A stretch of 64,000 nucleotides of DNA, taken from NCBI GenBank assembly GCA_020633295.1, contig JACKDW010000017.1, positions 62,001 through 126,000 on the forward strand, read 5' to 3'. This document shows positions 53,856 through 61,996 of the stretch, piece by piece. The notes beneath the pieces are model-generated. The model was not told the origin of the DNA, searched no databases, and saw nothing but the letters and a program-made list of their open reading frames with translations. Numbering within the stretch: position 1 is the stretch's first letter; every line of letters begins with the position of its first letter. Source of the stretch: Myxococcales bacterium (GTDB lineage Bacteria > Myxococcota_A > Polyangia > Nannocystales > Nannocystaceae). The position numbers and the translations under genes are program-made.

Positions 53856-55823
53856 GTGGATATGCGACCCTCGAGCTTGCAATTGGAACCCATCGAGAAC
53901 CTCTCGCGCGCGCGTCGTGACGCCGGCGGGCTCGCGCTCGTGGCCGCGCTCGCGCTCGCGCTCAGCGGGGCCGCCTGCGGCGGCGACGAGCCGGGCGACA
54001 CCCGGGCGACCGACGGCGGCGGCGGGACCGACGAGTCGTCCGAGACGTCGGCGGGCACAGACGGCTCGACGACCGGCGAGGATCCAGGGGAGTTCGGCGC
54101 CGAGGAGGAGTACGAGCTGCGGCTGCACCCGGCGCCGACGACCCCGCTCGAGCTGGCGATGAACAAGGAGCAGTCGCTCGAGCTGTTCGGCGAGTCGGCC
54201 AAGGACATCCTGCTGATCGAGGTCGACACCACCGACCTGCTCGTCAACACGCTCGAGGAGATCAAGAACGCCTGCGGGACCGACTGGAAGCAGGACGACG
54301 AGGACCCCAACCACGACTGCACGCTGACCGAGCTCGGCCTGAGCTTCGGGCCCAACTGGGAGTGCAGCGCCGAGTACTCGATGGTCCGGCTGCTGACGAT
54401 GACGCCGGCCAACGCGGCCGTCGACGGCACCTCGATCGAGGGCCTGCAGGGGCTCGCGGACCTGCTCGGCGTCGGCGGCGGGTTCTCGGCGATCCTCGCG
54501 GAGTCGCTCGGCATCGGCATGACCGAGGAGTTCATCGACACGCCCTACCTCGTCGACGCGCTCAAGGAGGACATGCTCGCCACGCACCCGAACATCGGCG
54601 GCGACGGCTCGATCATGTCGATCTCGATGTGGGACGCGCTCCACGACATGGAGACGCTCGGCGAGCGCTTCGGCCCCATCGGCGCGCACCCGGGCGTGCT
54701 CGCGCCCGGCTTCACGCCGCACAGCGACGCGCTCGGGCCCGACTTCACGATGACCGCGATCGCCAGCTCCAACCTCCGGCAGCTCGACGGCCTCGACGTC
54801 GACACCGACAAGGAGTTCCTCTCGATCATCGTCGACACCGTCGGGCCGACCTTCGACGACCCGCTCGAGTTCGACTTCGAGGACCCCGAGAAGTTCTCGA
54901 TCACGGGCCTCGCGCTGAACCCGACCGTCGACATGCGCTTCGCGCTGCAGGAGCACGACGGCTTCGTCGCGTCCTGCACTACCGACCAGGCCTGCTGGGG
55001 CAACCTCCCGGGCGCGCCGGTCAACAACCAGAGCGCGTGGGCGCTCGACCAGTGGATCGCGGAGTACGTCGTCGCGCACGCGGGCAAGCTCAAGTACGAC
55101 GAGCGGCAGTTCGACAAGTGCTACGAGGTGCTGTTCTCGTGCGGCCTCGGCTCGCGCGTCATGATCGGGCCGAACCCCGACTTCCCGAACTACCCGCTCG
55201 GCTGGGCGCACTTCACCATCAACTCCGGGCTGCTCGACAGCCTGCTCAGCCTGTTCAACAGCGGCCCGCCGGAGCCGCAGTACATCTGGGACCTGATCAA
55301 CGAGGTCGGGCAGGTCGCGCTGCACACCCCGCCCGGCTGCGACCTCGCCGAGGGCGAGGCCGACGTCGAGTTCACGCTGCGCGAGATCGGCATCGGCATC
55401 TCGGGCCCCGAGATGTCTGACGCGGTGCGCCCTTACCTGCAGGACCAGGCCGGGACGATCGCCGACCTGCTGCTGGGGAACTACAAGGACAACAACGGCA
55501 AGGTCGACCTCTACTACCGCGAGGGCGCGGACGGCGAGGGCTGGCTGTTCTTCGTGCACCCCGAGGACCAGGTCGACGGCGCGCCCTACGGCTACGACAA
55601 CCCCGGCTTCTTCGCCGACGCCGCGCTCTCGCAGAAGCTCTCGAGCACCGCGTCGGGCGGCGCCGGCGACGAGGTGCACGAGAAGCTCAAGCTCGAGACG
55701 GGCGAGACGACCGTGTACATCCAGGACGACAAGGGCGACGTCTACCGGCTGCTGCTCATCGTCCCGCAGGCCGACGGCGCGCCGCAGTCCATCCAGGTGC
55801 GCGTGGCCAAGAAGCTCGGCTAG
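53856..55823 (+). CDS. Large lipoprotein of unknown function
   Basis: This 655-residue protein from a GTG at 53856 has a signal peptide ending SGAAC (lipobox) and a Gly/Ser/Thr/Asp linker (about 45-80). A large globular part contains no motif that I recognise. Cys pairs (ACGTDWK, DCTLTE, WECSAEY, SCTTDQACWG, KCYEVLFSCG) suggest disulphides. It stands alone between the cytochrome/DUF1501 pair and a convergent VCBS gene. Confidence 0.75.
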   Translation: MDMRPSSLQLEPIENLSRARRDAGGLALVAALALALSGAACGGDEPGDTRATDGGGGTDESSETSAGTDGSTTGEDPGEFGAEEEYELRLHPAPTTPLELAMNKEQSLELFGESAKDILLIEVDTTDLLVNTLEEIKNACGTDWKQDDEDPNHDCTLTELGLSFGPNWECSAEYSMVRLLTMTPANAAVDGTSIEGLQGLADLLGVGGGFSAILAESLGIGMTEEFIDTPYLVDALKEDMLATHPNIGGDGSIMSISMWDALHDMETLGERFGPIGAHPGVLAPGFTPHSDALGPDFTMTAIASSNLRQLDGLDVDTDKEFLSIIVDTVGPTFDDPLEFDFEDPEKFSITGLALNPTVDMRFALQEHDGFVASCTTDQACWGNLPGAPVNNQSAWALDQWIAEYVVAHAGKLKYDERQFDKCYEVLFSCGLGSRVMIGPNPDFPNYPLGWAHFTINSGLLDSLLSLFNSGPPEPQYIWDLINEVGQVALHTPPGCDLAEGEADVEFTLREIGIGISGPEMSDAVRPYLQDQAGTIADLLLGNYKDNNGKVDLYYREGADGEGWLFFVHPEDQVDGAPYGYDNPGFFADAALSQKLSSTASGGAGDEVHEKLKLETGETTVYIQDDKGDVYRLLLIVPQADGAPQSIQVRVAKKLG

Positions 55824-55935
55824 CCCGCCGCGACAAGCGGGAGCGCCGGAGCGCTCGCCGCCTCCCGACGGCCCCTCCCCGCTCGCGTGACCCTTCTGCC
55901 GCGACGAGCGAGGCGGCGCCGCGGCGTCGCGCGGC

Positions 55936-57699
55936 TCACTGGGGGATCGGCACGCAGATCGAGCCGCCCTCGATCTGCGCGTTCGTGCGGTAGGTGTTGA
56001 GGTCTTGCCAGGAGGGCTGCTCGTCCTGCGGGATCGTGCCGTCCTCGCGCACGTTGGTGACGTGGTAGGTGTGCTGGTTCCAGATCCGCCGGGCCTGGAT
56101 CCAGCGGTCCTCGGCGTCGCGGATCGCCTTGATCGTCGACTGGCTGTTGTTGTTGAAGCTGTTGGAGACGATGAGGATCTCGGCCGAGCCGTCGTTGTCG
56201 ATGTCGGCGACGACGGGGTACTCGATGTGCGTGATGCTGGTGCGCGGCTCGCTGAACAGCGTCTGGCCGGCGCCGTCGAACACGTGGATGTTCTGCTCGT
56301 CGCCGTACATGGCCTCGGGGATGCCGTCGCCGAGGAAGTCGAAGGCGGTGCCGGTCGCGTCGCCGCTCGCGTCGATCACCGGCGCGGTCCAGATGATCGA
56401 GAGGTCGCGCTCGTAGACGGCGTACTGCGTGCCGGTGCTGACGGCGAACTCCGCCTCGCCGTCGCCGTCGAAGTCGTGCACGGTCGAGGGCCGCAGCCAC
56501 GGGTCGCCCGGGTTGGCGGGGAGCGGCTTCTCGTTGAGGTACTTGATCGCGCCGTCGTGCTCGAGGATCGAGATGCCGTCCCAGGCCTCGATCAGGATCT
56601 CGGGCTCGGGGTCGTCGTCGAGGTTGGCGACCTGCGGGTAGCCGAAGTTGTTGATGTCGCCCTGGTGCGAGTAGTACTGGCTGCCGTCGTGGTGGTAGGC
56701 GGCGTTGGTCAGGATGATCTCCTGATCGCCGTCGCCGTCGAGGTCCGCGAGCACGCCGGCGGAGAGCGCGGAGGCGAAGCCGGTGGTCGCCACGAGGTCG
56801 CCGTTGTGGTCGAAGAGCTCGTTGCCGACGAAGATCTCGACGTCGCCGTCGTTGTCGACGTCCGCGAGCGCGATCGCGTGGGCGAGGCCGTTGACGCTCG
56901 CGGGCTTCTCCCACTTCTTCTGCCCGTCGTGTTCGAAGGCGAGCAGCGCGCCGTTGCGGTAGGCGACGATCTCGGGGACGCCGTCGTCGTCGATGTCGCC
57001 GAGCGCGGGGCTGCAGCCCCAGTGCACGGAGTCCTCGATCTTGAAGTGCGGCACGCCGGTCTCGCCGTCGAGGATGTAGAGGTAGCCCGGCGCGCTCGTC
57101 TGCGGGTACGCGAGCACGACGACGTCGGGGGTGTCGCAGAGGTCGATCTCGCCGTCCTGGTTGTCGTCGGTGAGGTTGGCGACGAGCGGCGTGACGATGC
57201 TCCAGCGATCGACCTCGCCCGTCCAGGTCCACTGGACCGCCGGGTTGAAGCTGTCGGGCGGGGCCTCCTGGTCGCACTCGGCCATGCCGTCGAGCTCCTC
57301 CTCGGGGACCTTGCACTCGTCGACGGGCGCGCCCGTGGTCGCGCCCTCGGTGTCGGTGTCGGTGGCGCTGTCGCTGGGGTCGCCGGTGGTGACGATCCCG
57401 CTCGTCATCGGGTCGGTCGAGGTCGCGCCCTCGGTCGTCGTCGCGCCGGTCGTGCCGGTCGTGCCGCCCTCGCTCCCGGCCGTGGTCACGCCGGTCTCGC
57501 TGGCGCCCTCGGTCTCGCCGCCCGCCGTGGTCGCGGCGGTGGTGCCGGCCGTGGTCGCGGTGACAGAGCTGCCGCCGGTGTCGGACGCGGTGCCCGCCCC
57601 GTCGTCGCCGCAGCCGCCCAGCGCGAGCGGGAGCGAGAGCAGCAGCGCAGCGGAGGAGGACGAGCGCGCGGTGAGGGCGTGACGAGGTGCGAAGGCCAT
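55936..57699 (-). CDS. VCBS/FG-GAP beta-propeller lipoprotein
   Basis: This 587-residue protein has a signal peptide ending LGGC. An unusually long linker (about 33-135) of Thr/Gly/Ala/Ser/Asp repeats is followed by a beta propeller with repeated DxDxDG loops (LGDIDDDGVPEIV, LADVDNDGDVEIF, LADLDGDGDQEII, VADIDNDGSAEIL), the FG-GAP/VCBS pattern of integrin-like propellers that bind calcium. At least six blades are visible. A likely cell-surface binding protein. Confidence 0.9.
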   Translation of the reverse strand: MAFAPRHALTARSSSSAALLLSLPLALGGCGDDGAGTASDTGGSSVTATTAGTTAATTAGGETEGASETGVTTAGSEGGTTGTTGATTTEGATSTDPMTSGIVTTGDPSDSATDTDTEGATTGAPVDECKVPEEELDGMAECDQEAPPDSFNPAVQWTWTGEVDRWSIVTPLVANLTDDNQDGEIDLCDTPDVVVLAYPQTSAPGYLYILDGETGVPHFKIEDSVHWGCSPALGDIDDDGVPEIVAYRNGALLAFEHDGQKKWEKPASVNGLAHAIALADVDNDGDVEIFVGNELFDHNGDLVATTGFASALSAGVLADLDGDGDQEIILTNAAYHHDGSQYYSHQGDINNFGYPQVANLDDDPEPEILIEAWDGISILEHDGAIKYLNEKPLPANPGDPWLRPSTVHDFDGDGEAEFAVSTGTQYAVYERDLSIIWTAPVIDASGDATGTAFDFLGDGIPEAMYGDEQNIHVFDGAGQTLFSEPRTSITHIEYPVVADIDNDGSAEILIVSNSFNNNSQSTIKAIRDAEDRWIQARRIWNQHTYHVTNVREDGTIPQDEQPSWQDLNTYRTNAQIEGGSICVPIPQ

Positions 57700-57751
57700 G
57701 CTCGACGCTAGACCTCGGCGGCGCGCGCCGTCAATCCCGTCCGATCCGTCG

Positions 57752-59101
57752 CTAGATCGGCTCGATCTCGACGAACGCGAGGAAGGTGTAGGAGTAGTTC
57801 CCGGTGATCGCCGACTTGCCGCCGACCTCGAGGGAGAGGCGGCCGTCGAGGACGTCGACCTCGACGGTGCGCACGATCGTCGGCGCGCCGTCCGTCGTCG
57901 GCTCGTCGTCGACCGCGACCACGCCCTCGATCGTCAGGTTGTACGGATCGTTCGGGTAGCCCTTGGCCGGGCGGCCGACGCCCGCGGTGACGCGGTAGGT
58001 GCCCGGCGCGATCGCGAACTCGAACAGGTTGTCGCGCCCGTAGTCGTCATAGACGTAGGAGCGCTCGACGTCGTCGGCGCCCGCGCCGGCGTCGAAGCCG
58101 TAGAGCGCGATCCCGGGGTCGTCGATGAACTCGCCGTACCAGCCCATGCCGGCGGCCTCGTCCCACGGGCCCCAGCCGACCTTGAGCCAGGTCTTGCCGC
58201 CGAGCTCGAGCGGGTCCGCCGTGGGCTCGCCGGCCGGGTCCTGGAAGTTGAGGTAGTAGGCGGCCTTGGGGTGGCCGCCGTCGTCGGCCTCGAGCACAGG
58301 CAGCGTGTCGCGCGAGCCCTCGAGGTACAGCCCCAGCTCGTGCCGCAGCGTCATCAGGCTGTCGGCGTTACGTGTCCATGAGGTCATGCTGCTGGCGACG
58401 CTGGCGACGGTCGCGTCGACGGGGCCGTCGCCGCCCGGCGTCGGGTGGGCGCCGCCGTTGGCGAGCCAGAGGTACTCGTAGTCCTCGACGGCCTCGCGCA
58501 GCAGCTCGGCGCGCACGCCGGGGTTCGGGCCGTCGAAGAAGCGGTTGCCGTCGTAGTAGGCCCAGCCGCGGATGCGGTGGGACCAGGCGGCCCAGGGGAT
58601 CACGCGGACGTGCATGCCGTCGCGGTCGACCGAGGTCGGGTTGAAGTAGGGATCCGGGTCCTGGTCGAGGCTGTAGTACCAGACGTCCTCGCCGTGCTCC
58701 TGCTGACGCGACCACGCGTAGGCCTGCTCGTAGGCGCGGGTGTGGGCGATCCAGATGTCGTAGCCGCAGGCGCCGCCCGGGTCCTCCGCGATCTCGGGCT
58801 TGGGCTCCTCGGAGATGGCGATGCGGAGGTTGGGCGCGGCGGCCTTGGTCAGGCGGCAGAGGTGGGCCGCGAGCGCGTGGTCGGCGTCGTTCTGCGGCTC
58901 GTTCTGCACGTAGTAGTAAGCCTTCTCGTCGTAGCCGTTGCTGACGAGGTAGCCGTCGAGCGCGGCGAGCCACTGCGACCACTCGGCGTTGTAGGCGTCG
59001 GTGCCGTAGTGGTCGCCGCGATCGATCCCGCACAGGGTCTGCGGCCGCGGGGTGCTGTTGTCGACGAACGATCCCCTGCGCGCGAGTTCTCTTGAGATCA
59101 T
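57752..59101 (-). CDS. DUF4091-type protein, apparently missing its N-terminus
   Basis: From the ATG at 59101 the 449-residue protein begins inside a domain (MISRELARRGSFVDN, then CGIDRGDHYGTDAYNAEW) with no signal peptide. It contains a DUF4091-type region (IRGWAYYDGNRFFDGPNPGVRAELLREAVEDYEYL) and a carbohydrate-binding-like C-terminal module (KTWLKVGWGPWDEA, YRVTAGVGRPAKGYPND, SYTFLAFVEIEP). Full-length relatives, as I recall them, carry a secretion signal and several hundred residues before this region, so the gene may be 5'-truncated. The upstream codons are Arg-rich and do not continue the domain. Confidence 0.65.
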   Translation of the reverse strand: MISRELARRGSFVDNSTPRPQTLCGIDRGDHYGTDAYNAEWSQWLAALDGYLVSNGYDEKAYYYVQNEPQNDADHALAAHLCRLTKAAAPNLRIAISEEPKPEIAEDPGGACGYDIWIAHTRAYEQAYAWSRQQEHGEDVWYYSLDQDPDPYFNPTSVDRDGMHVRVIPWAAWSHRIRGWAYYDGNRFFDGPNPGVRAELLREAVEDYEYLWLANGGAHPTPGGDGPVDATVASVASSMTSWTRNADSLMTLRHELGLYLEGSRDTLPVLEADDGGHPKAAYYLNFQDPAGEPTADPLELGGKTWLKVGWGPWDEAAGMGWYGEFIDDPGIALYGFDAGAGADDVERSYVYDDYGRDNLFEFAIAPGTYRVTAGVGRPAKGYPNDPYNLTIEGVVAVDDEPTTDGAPTIVRTVEVDVLDGRLSLEVGGKSAITGNYSYTFLAFVEIEPI

Positions 59102-59255
59102 TGCAGTTTCTCGACGGCGCTCGGGGGACGTTCCCGTTCGGTGACACGCCGGTCGCCGCGCGCGAGCGCGCGCCCCGGGGTGCGCCAACGCGACGGGACC
59201 CTCGTCCCTATCATGGAGGCGCGGCAGCCCAGCGGCCGCGCTCCAGGGGGTCCCG

Positions 59256-60380
59256 TTGCCCAGCGTCGCGCTCGTCCACCGTAAACGCCCGCTCCCGATG
59301 TCGGCGGAGCGCTACACCGAGCTCGTCGCGACCGCCGCGCGCGAGCGCGGGCTCGCGGTGGAGGTGGCGATGGAGCGGCGAGACGAGGGCGCCCTGCTCA
59401 GGCTCACGCGCTCGCGGCTCTCCATCGAGCTGAGGCTCAGCGAGGGCGAGGGCGTCACGGTGATCGAGACCGCGGCGCTGCGCTGGCCGCGAGCCGCCGC
59501 GTTGATGCGTCGTGATGGCCCCGATACCCGGCTCATCCCCACCGTGTCCATGGCGGCGCTCTTCACCGTGTCCGTATTACTTTTCATCGCGCCGCTGGTG
59601 ACCGCGGCGGTCGTGCTCGTGAACGTCGGCTTCCTCTGGGCCGCGGTGAGCGGGCGCCGTACGCACCTGCTGTCGATGGAGCTGCTCGAGCTGCTCGGCT
59701 CCGCGAACGGCCAGGCGCTCGTGCGCTTTCCGATCGACACCGAGGATGACGCCGCGCGAGCGATCGACGGGCGCCTGCGGGCGGCCGCGCGCGTCAGCGT
59801 CGCGACGCACGCGCTGGACGAGTCCAGGAAGATCGTCGGCACGCTCCGTCGCGACGAGGCCGAGGTGCACGCGCTGGTCAGCGGGCGTCCCTGCGTCTAC
59901 TACGAGCTGTACGTGTTTGAGTCGCGTCGGCGCTGGCGCGGGTGGGACGAGTGGGAGCACGTCGGCACGCTGCGGCAGCGCGCGCCGTTCTTCGTCGAGG
60001 ATGACTCCGGGCGGGTGCGCGTCAACCCGACGGGGGCGAGGATCTCCACGCTCACGGACGCCGCGTGCACGCACACGTGGGACCAGCTCCCGGCGCCGCT
60101 GCGCGCCATGATCGAGCACAGCGGCGTGTACAGCGAGTCCGCGCTGCGCGAGCGACGAGCGCGCCCGAACAAGGTCCGGCTGCGGATCGAGGAGGGGGCG
60201 CTCGAGGAGGGCGAGCGCGTGGCTGTCCTGGGGCACGCGATCGACGAGCCCGATCCCGACGGGGTCCTCGAGCTCGGCGGGTATCGGGGTCAGACCCCCG
60301 AGCGCCGCTGCCTGGTGCACGCCGACCGGGCGCCGCTGCTGATCAGCGACAACCCTTCATGCCTCAATGAGAGGATTTGA
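59256..60380 (+). CDS. GIDE-domain (E3-ubiquitin-ligase-like) membrane protein
   Basis: A TTG start at 59256 has AGGGGG 7 nt upstream. Residues about 97-131 form two membrane helices (VSMAALFTVSVLLFIAPL, VTAAVVLVNVGFLWAAVSG). Residues about 195-265 match the GIDE domain: ALVSGRPCVYYELYV, then W.EWEHV and PFFVEDDSGRVRVNPTGA. In eukaryotes the same domain lies in MULAN/GIDE E3 ligases; bacterial versions lack RING fingers. TATCAT at 59209 is a possible -10. A 14-bp repeat overlaps the 3' end. Confidence 0.78.
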   Translation: MPSVALVHRKRPLPMSAERYTELVATAARERGLAVEVAMERRDEGALLRLTRSRLSIELRLSEGEGVTVIETAALRWPRAAALMRRDGPDTRLIPTVSMAALFTVSVLLFIAPLVTAAVVLVNVGFLWAAVSGRRTHLLSMELLELLGSANGQALVRFPIDTEDDAARAIDGRLRAAARVSVATHALDESRKIVGTLRRDEAEVHALVSGRPCVYYELYVFESRRRWRGWDEWEHVGTLRQRAPFFVEDDSGRVRVNPTGARISTLTDAACTHTWDQLPAPLRAMIEHSGVYSESALRERRARPNKVRLRIEEGALEEGERVAVLGHAIDEPDPDGVLELGGYRGQTPERRCLVHADRAPLLISDNPSCLNERI

Positions 60381-60402
60381 ATGAGAGGGTTTGAACGAGA
60401 GG
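60363..60402 (+). repeat. 14-bp tandem repeat over the GIDE stop codon
   Basis: AATGAGAGGATTTG, AATGAGAGGGTTTG and AACGAGAGG follow each other; the first carries the stop codon. Confidence 0.8.
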
Positions 60403-60538
60403 CTCGAGGAGGTCCAGGACGTGAAGTCGCGCTCGTTGGGCGTCGCGGGCTGGAACGACCGGAGCGAGGCCCAGGGCGCCGCGCTGGGCCTCTCGGCGTG
60501 GATCGCCGCGACGCTCACAGCATGACCCTTAGAGCATA

Positions 60539-60985
60539 TTATCCCGCGACCGGCGCGGCCGTCGACGCGACGGGCGCGCTCGTCTCCACGCACAGCGCCG
60601 CGGCGCTCTCCGTGCAGGTCAGCAGGCAGGTCTCGCGGTCGGTCCGCGTGAGCGCCCGATCCTGGCGACACTCGGCGACGCAGGCGTCGCGCCAGGCGAG
60701 CGTCGAGCTCACGAGCTCGGTGAGCTGCGGCGCCGCGTCGAGCTCGGTCTGCAGCAGGACGTCGCAGGTGAAGCGGCAGGTGTGGCGATCGGTGACGCGG
60801 ACCGAGCGCTCGTCGTGACACTCGCGCTGACACTGGTCGTGCTCGAGCACGAGCCCGTAGGCGCTCGGCGGGACGGAGGCGGGGGCGTCCGCCCGGCTCG
60901 GGCTGACCGCGAATGCCAGGAGGAGCAAGCCAGAGGGCGCCGCAGTGAGCGCGGCGAAGCGAAGACGGCGAGGCGCGGTGCGCAT
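60539..60985 (-). CDS. Small secreted protein with duplicated twin CX3C motifs
   Basis: The ATG at 60985 opens a 148-residue protein with a signal peptide (LLLLAFAVSPSRADA). It has two copies of a 22-residue motif, C-x3-C-x13-C-x3-C (CQRECHDER..TDRHTCRFTC; CVAECRQDR..TDRETCLLTC), separated by a helical stretch. This is the twin CX3C layout of helical-hairpin disulphide proteins. No known family recognised. Confidence 0.7.
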   Translation of the reverse strand: MRTAPRRLRFAALTAAPSGLLLLAFAVSPSRADAPASVPPSAYGLVLEHDQCQRECHDERSVRVTDRHTCRFTCDVLLQTELDAAPQLTELVSSTLAWRDACVAECRQDRALTRTDRETCLLTCTESAAALCVETSAPVASTAAPVAG

Positions 60986-61244
60986 GGTCTTGAAGGGACC
61001 TCCAACCACTTGGATCTCCGGCGCGAGAAAACGATGCGAGGGTCCGTGACGAATTGTGGCGCGACCTCGACCGCGAGCGCGTGACCTAACCAACACGCGA
61101 GGCTCGGGGCCGACGGGGCGCGGCGACGCTCGAGCGCCGCGCCGCGCCGGCGCGTTCTCGAGCGACGCCGACCCGCCGAGAAATTCAGCGCCGCCGTGTC
61201 ACAGCGCCGGGCCGCCGCGCGTCACGGCGTTGAAGGGAGTCTCC
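60986..61244. other. Intergenic region, no gene seen
   Basis: 259 bp between a minus-strand and a plus-strand start. GAAGGGAG at 61232 is the ribosome-binding site of the cytochrome b gene. Confidence 0.4.
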
Positions 61245-61955
61245 ATGTCCACCCGCCCCGTCCACCGCAGCCGCCTCTCCGAGCCCGCGCTCGCGCGCGT
61301 CCAGGCCGTCTCTGGCCTCGCGTTCGCGAGCTTCCTCGTCCTCCACCTGCTGACCGCGCTCGCGGCCGTGTTCGGCCAGCGGGCCTACGACGGCGCGCTC
61401 ACGCTGGGGCGCGTCTACTACCAGGCGCTGCCGATCGAGCTCACGGTGGTGCTGCTCTCGCTGGTCGTGCACATCGCCGCCAGCGTCACGCGCGCGCGTC
61501 GTCGTCGTCGCGGCCGCGGGTCCGCCGAGCGTCGACGGCCGCACGCCGGGCTGCGCCTGCACCGGGTGTCCGCCTACTTCCTGCTGATCTTTATCTTCGG
61601 GCACATCACGGCGACGCGCGCGCCGGCGATCTTCGCCGACGTGCCGATCGAGTTCGCGTTCGTGCACTACTCGCTGGCGAACCTCCCGGCGTACTTCGTG
61701 CCCTACTACACGCTGCTGTTCGCGGCCGGGGCCTACCACGGCCTGCGCGGGATCTGGGTCGCGCTGGGCGTGCTCGGGCTGCCCAGGCCGCAGGCCCCCC
61801 GCGCGCTCACACGGGACCACGCGACGCGGGCCGCCGCCGCGCTCGCGCTCGTGGGGCTGCTCGTGGTGAGCGCGCTCGCGGGCGTCTGGTACGCCGTCGA
61901 CACGACGAACTTCCCGATCTACGACGCGCTCGCGGCCCGCGTGTTCGGCGGCTGA
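61245..61955 (+). CDS. Succinate-dehydrogenase/fumarate-reductase-type cytochrome b subunit
   Basis: This 236-residue protein has about five membrane helices. It resembles SdhC/FrdC-type cytochrome b proteins: QAVSGLAFASFLVLHLLTAL, then HRVSAYFLLIFIFGHIT and AAGAYHGLRGIWVAL, each with a His that could bind haem. A basic, Arg-rich cytoplasmic loop lies between helices 2 and 3. No flavoprotein or iron-sulphur subunit is beside it. The ATG at 61245 has GAAGGGAG upstream. Confidence 0.72.
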   Translation: MSTRPVHRSRLSEPALARVQAVSGLAFASFLVLHLLTALAAVFGQRAYDGALTLGRVYYQALPIELTVVLLSLVVHIAASVTRARRRRRGRGSAERRRPHAGLRLHRVSAYFLLIFIFGHITATRAPAIFADVPIEFAFVHYSLANLPAYFVPYYTLLFAAGAYHGLRGIWVALGVLGLPRPQAPRALTRDHATRAAAALALVGLLVVSALAGVWYAVDTTNFPIYDALAARVFGG

Positions 61956-61971
61956 GCCTGCCTCGAGCAGA

Positions 61972-61996
61972 CCGGCGGGGCGCCGCGCCCCGCCGG
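61972..61996. terminator. 11-bp bidirectional hairpin between convergent genes
   Basis: CCGGCGGGGCG pairs perfectly across CCG, directly before the PARP stop codon and 17 bp after the cytochrome b stop. Confidence 0.65.
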
